A DNA stretch of 64,000 nucleotides from Acridotheres tristis. Taxonomy: Eukaryota; Chordata; Aves; Passeriformes; Sturnidae. The first letter of the stretch is position 1. Each line of letters starts with the position of its first letter. The stretch lies in NCBI GenBank assembly GCA_037013685.1, contig CM072891.1, forward strand, positions 4,750,501-4,814,500. The letters are read 5' to 3'. Positions 60,923 through 64,000 of the stretch are shown here, piece by piece. The position numbers and the translations under genes are program-made. Under the pieces are notes generated by a model. The model was given only the letters and a program-made list of their open reading frames with translations. It was not told where the DNA came from and ran no database searches.

Positions 60923-63900
60923 GTAAGTTAATAAAAAAATTGTGGATCAGGTAAATCTACACTATGTGTTTAATATGTTGAAAGAAGGCTCTGAAAAATC
61001 TACTCAGATTGCAGCTGCTCTGCTGTTAGAAGAAAAGAAAAATAGTTTTGCTTCTTGATGACAGATGTAACAACTAATGTGCAAAATATAGTCTATGTAC
61101 CTTAGAGTGAGTTACTACATGTCTGCTAATACTCAGAGACACAAGATTAAAATAAAGGTATTTATTTGGAATAGTTGGACATATAAGAAACCATAGGCTG
61201 TATTATAAAATATGGGTTATTGAACATTCAGGAAAGAAAAAGGTGGACTATTTTATAAAAGCAAGTGAAGAAACATTGCCTCATCATTTTTATGTGAATG
61301 TCAGTCTGTATTGTTCAGTCAGATCTGGTGGAGCACAGCTGTCTTTGCATATACCTCTATTTATATATACAGTGTGCTAAATGTGCATCATTTTTCTTGT
61401 TTCTTATCAATTAACACATTCATTTCTTTTTTGCTAATTTTCAACATGACAAGATGCTGATATGATGGCTTCAAAGTACATCTTGTTACCTGTATAATAG
61501 AGAAATTGTCAAGGTAATTGTCAATTACCTGCTTTGACCTTAGCTGAGGAAATTGCCTTAGCTAAAGCCAGATGGAGTCTAATTCCAAATTAGTGTTGGT
61601 AAATACAGTGAAGAAACCCTTTCTTTTATTCATATTTATAATGAGTTTGGAGAAATTCCATTCTGAAGGTGTAGCAGAGAAGTAGCATTTAAAGTTTTGT
61701 ATTTCGCTATATTTTGGTTACCTGTAACCTAGCTACTGTAAGTCCAATTTCAAACAGAAGAGAAGCAGATAAAATGTGCCACTACATTTCTTAATTGTCT
61801 TTAAAAATGTGTTTTAAAATGTGCTTAAAACCCAAGTTTATTTTCCTTTTTTTCCTATTAATTTTTTAAGCTATGAAACCTGACTAAGCCAAACCCTCGT
61901 ACTGGAATTTTTACAAGCAAAAATAGCATGTTATCTGCTCATCTTTATTCGTGATCGACACTGAAAAACAAGTCCAACTTTATAAAGAATTCTGTATTCA
62001 GAGATAAGGAAATTTTTAACCTGTTTTCTTCTTGTCAAGATGCAGCTTATCAAAATTGTTTGATAGAATTGGAATGTTTGTGTCATCCCTATTAACAAGA
62101 TAAATAATGGGCACATCCAGGCTATTTGAGGAGCGATTGCACAACATGACAAAGTATAATATATAGCTCTGTACTTTTATCATATGGCAATCATTGCACA
62201 CATATTCATAGGTGTATGTTAACATCTATACATTACAATTGGCCTGAGGAGAAAAAAAATTGGAACTTCCTTTTTTTTGACATCATAGATTAGAAACAGT
62301 ATGTTTAATCTAAATTGTGTCCCACTGCAGTACTGGTAACAGGATAATATGAAATAAAGTGTTTGTGTCATGTTTTTGTCAGTCTGGCATGGTTGGAAAG
62401 AAAGACAAATCCTTACTATATAAGTAATAGGTAGGTCTCATACTGCTCTGATTTTGATAAAATCACAGGAATTTAACATCAAGAATCTCTATTACCCAAA
62501 TCTATTTTGAGATTATTTTCAAATGCCTATTGTGTAAATTTAAGTATACAGATACACTATGTATGAATAATTGTATGAACACATTTGTAACAGAGATGTA
62601 GATGCATATGTAAATACATTTTTATTCCAATGGGTATATAGTACAGAGAGATTCTGGGTTTTTTGTGTGCATATAATTTTTTTGTAAGCATATTAATGTC
62701 AACTTATGGCATTTCAGGACACTGTGCATGGTTATTGCTAATAAAGGAAGAAAGAAAATACTGTATTGCTCACGACTGAATATTTTATCATTATGGTACT
62801 GTAACAGCAGGCATGATTGCAGAACAGCTGATAATTTAGATATTTGTTCATGACTTAAATACTATGATGAAGTGTCTTTTAGAAGGGTCGTATTGATTTT
62901 CTATATGTGATTTCTAAGCAGGAAATTGCTAATATTTCATAATATAAAATGCAAGTGTTCTAAACCCAGCACATCAAATTAAAGACAGATATACATTTGA
63001 TTTTTTTAAAGACTGTATAGGTTAAAAAACCCAAGAAATTCTCTAAGTAACTGAATTTCAGGTTTTCTTGCAGGTTTGACATTTATTTTTATCCTTAGAC
63101 ATTGATCAGTGAGGGACATTATATTACATTCTTTTCATAATTTCTTGCTTTACTATTAACATTTATCTCAAAAAGTAGCATGTTAACAGAATAATTAGCC
63201 CTTTCCTTTCTATCACTTTTTCCTCTTTACTCACATTATTTCTAGTGGAAGAAATATTATCCAATATTTATCAAGCATGAGAAAGTATAGAAAACTGAAT
63301 ATGAGCATTGACTACTGAAAGTGGGCCCAAGGGAGAACATTTTGGGGTCTCCTAAAGGAGTGAGGCCCCAGGCTGATCTCAGACTGCCTTAGGTAGCAGA
63401 GACAAAGACTCAGGGTTTTCCCTGATGCAAAATACTGGTGTGCTATCAGAGTGTGAGGTGAAGCATATGATGTACAGAAGGTTCTATATCCTTACATGCC
63501 ACTTGGAAGAAAAAAAAAACAAAGCAGAGGAGGAAGAGGTAACATTATGTTACTTATTGGTAGCTAATAGATGTGGTAGCAAATGAGTCATCGTTACAAT
63601 CAAGAAATTAATTAAGTACCTATTGTATTTTTATTATACCATATTAACATTGTTAATAGTTTTTCAAATAAATGTATTAACAGCTGAGAATTTAATTTTT
63701 CTTTTCTAAAAATATGGCAGCAGAATGCTCGGAGGGGAATGGTAAGTTAGAGAACTTTCAGCCTGAGAGAGACTGGTAACAAATCACATTAAAATAGCAG
63801 ATTTATGATAGAAGTGTTGAAATGGAGAATTTAAACACATTCAACTCCACTAGTTTGTTATTTTCTACCCCTTCATAGGCTTTTTGATAAAATAGCCTTT

Positions 63901-64000
63901 TAGTTAAGAGGAAATAATGTCCTGTTGTGTTTTTCAGTTAATTGGAATAGAAGACTAAACATATACATTCACATGTACATAATAACTGTGTAATATGTAT
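60923..64000. other. RYR3 intron, 5' part (at least 3 kb)
   Basis: AT-rich and without recognised repeats. The only point of note is the microexon candidate at 63721-63741. If that is used, this is two introns. Confidence 0.7.
63721..63741 (+). CDS. RYR3: Candidate RYR3 microexon (18 or 21 bases)
   Basis: After a pyrimidine-rich stretch (63693-63707) comes ...atggcag|cag, then a short insert coding (Q)NARRGM, then a consensus donor gtaagt at 63742. From 63721 the insert is 21 bases and from 63724 it is 18; both keep the phase-0 frame of the flanking exon. The site matches where RYR1 has its 15-base alternative exon (ASI) and where mammalian RYR3 has a few extra residues. The residues themselves do not resemble what I recall of mammalian RYR3, so this is a splice-signal guess, not a recognised exon. 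Confidence 0.3.

Noticed and set aside
1..64000. CRISPR array, tRNA, rRNA or prokaryotic operon structure
   Set aside because: There are no regularly spaced repeats, no tRNA-like or rRNA-like segments, and the gene is split by GT-AG introns throughout.

Overview
The window is vertebrate nuclear DNA, most likely from a bird and perhaps a songbird. Evidence for this is three copies of the CR1 retrotransposon with avian-type 3' ends, an endogenous-retrovirus LTR with gag remnants of a type familiar from bird genomes, AT-rich introns and modest intron sizes. I cannot fix the species.

Almost the whole window is the middle of one gene on the + strand, the ryanodine receptor RYR3, a giant tetrameric Ca2+-release channel of the endoplasmic/sarcoplasmic reticulum. 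I place 46 consecutive coding exons between 953 and 60922. All have GT donors and AG acceptors, every split codon rejoins in phase, and there is no stop or frameshift. Together they give 7153 coding bases (2384 complete codons), about half of a roughly 4,870-residue protein. Residue numbers below count from the first complete codon at 954. The 5' part of the gene (N-terminal domains, SPRY1, first RyR repeat) and the 3' part (end of the central solenoid, calmodulin region, pore) lie outside the window.

Layout in protein order: end of the P1 domain (second RyR repeat, 953-1695); SPRY2 (1794-4506); SPRY3 (5672-10552), where the divergent-region-2 insert of RYR1/RYR2 is missing; junctional solenoid with a very large 802-base exon and an acidic run (10940-21107); bridging solenoid (22813-34855) with the Val-Pro site linked to FKBP binding; the P2 domain (RyR repeats 3 and 4 with a phosphorylation-type loop, 35765-41078); and more helical solenoid (45404-60922). 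The RYR3 rather than RYR2 or RYR1 assignment rests on the missing insert, the P2 loop and many paralogue-specific residues.

The rest is intron. Most introns hold only simple AT-rich sequence. Recognisable mobile DNA is concentrated in three introns: a decayed CR1 in 41079-45403, a retroviral LTR plus gag remnant antisense to RYR3 in 51908-55649, and one CR1 inserted into the 3' end of another in 55781-58410. The last intron begins at 60923, and a frame-preserving 18- or 21-base candidate microexon sits in it at 63721-63741, where RYR1 has an alternative mini-exon. I found no rRNA, tRNA, CRISPR or second protein-coding gene, and no evidence of a new biological system. The best leads are splice-level details and the nested repeats.
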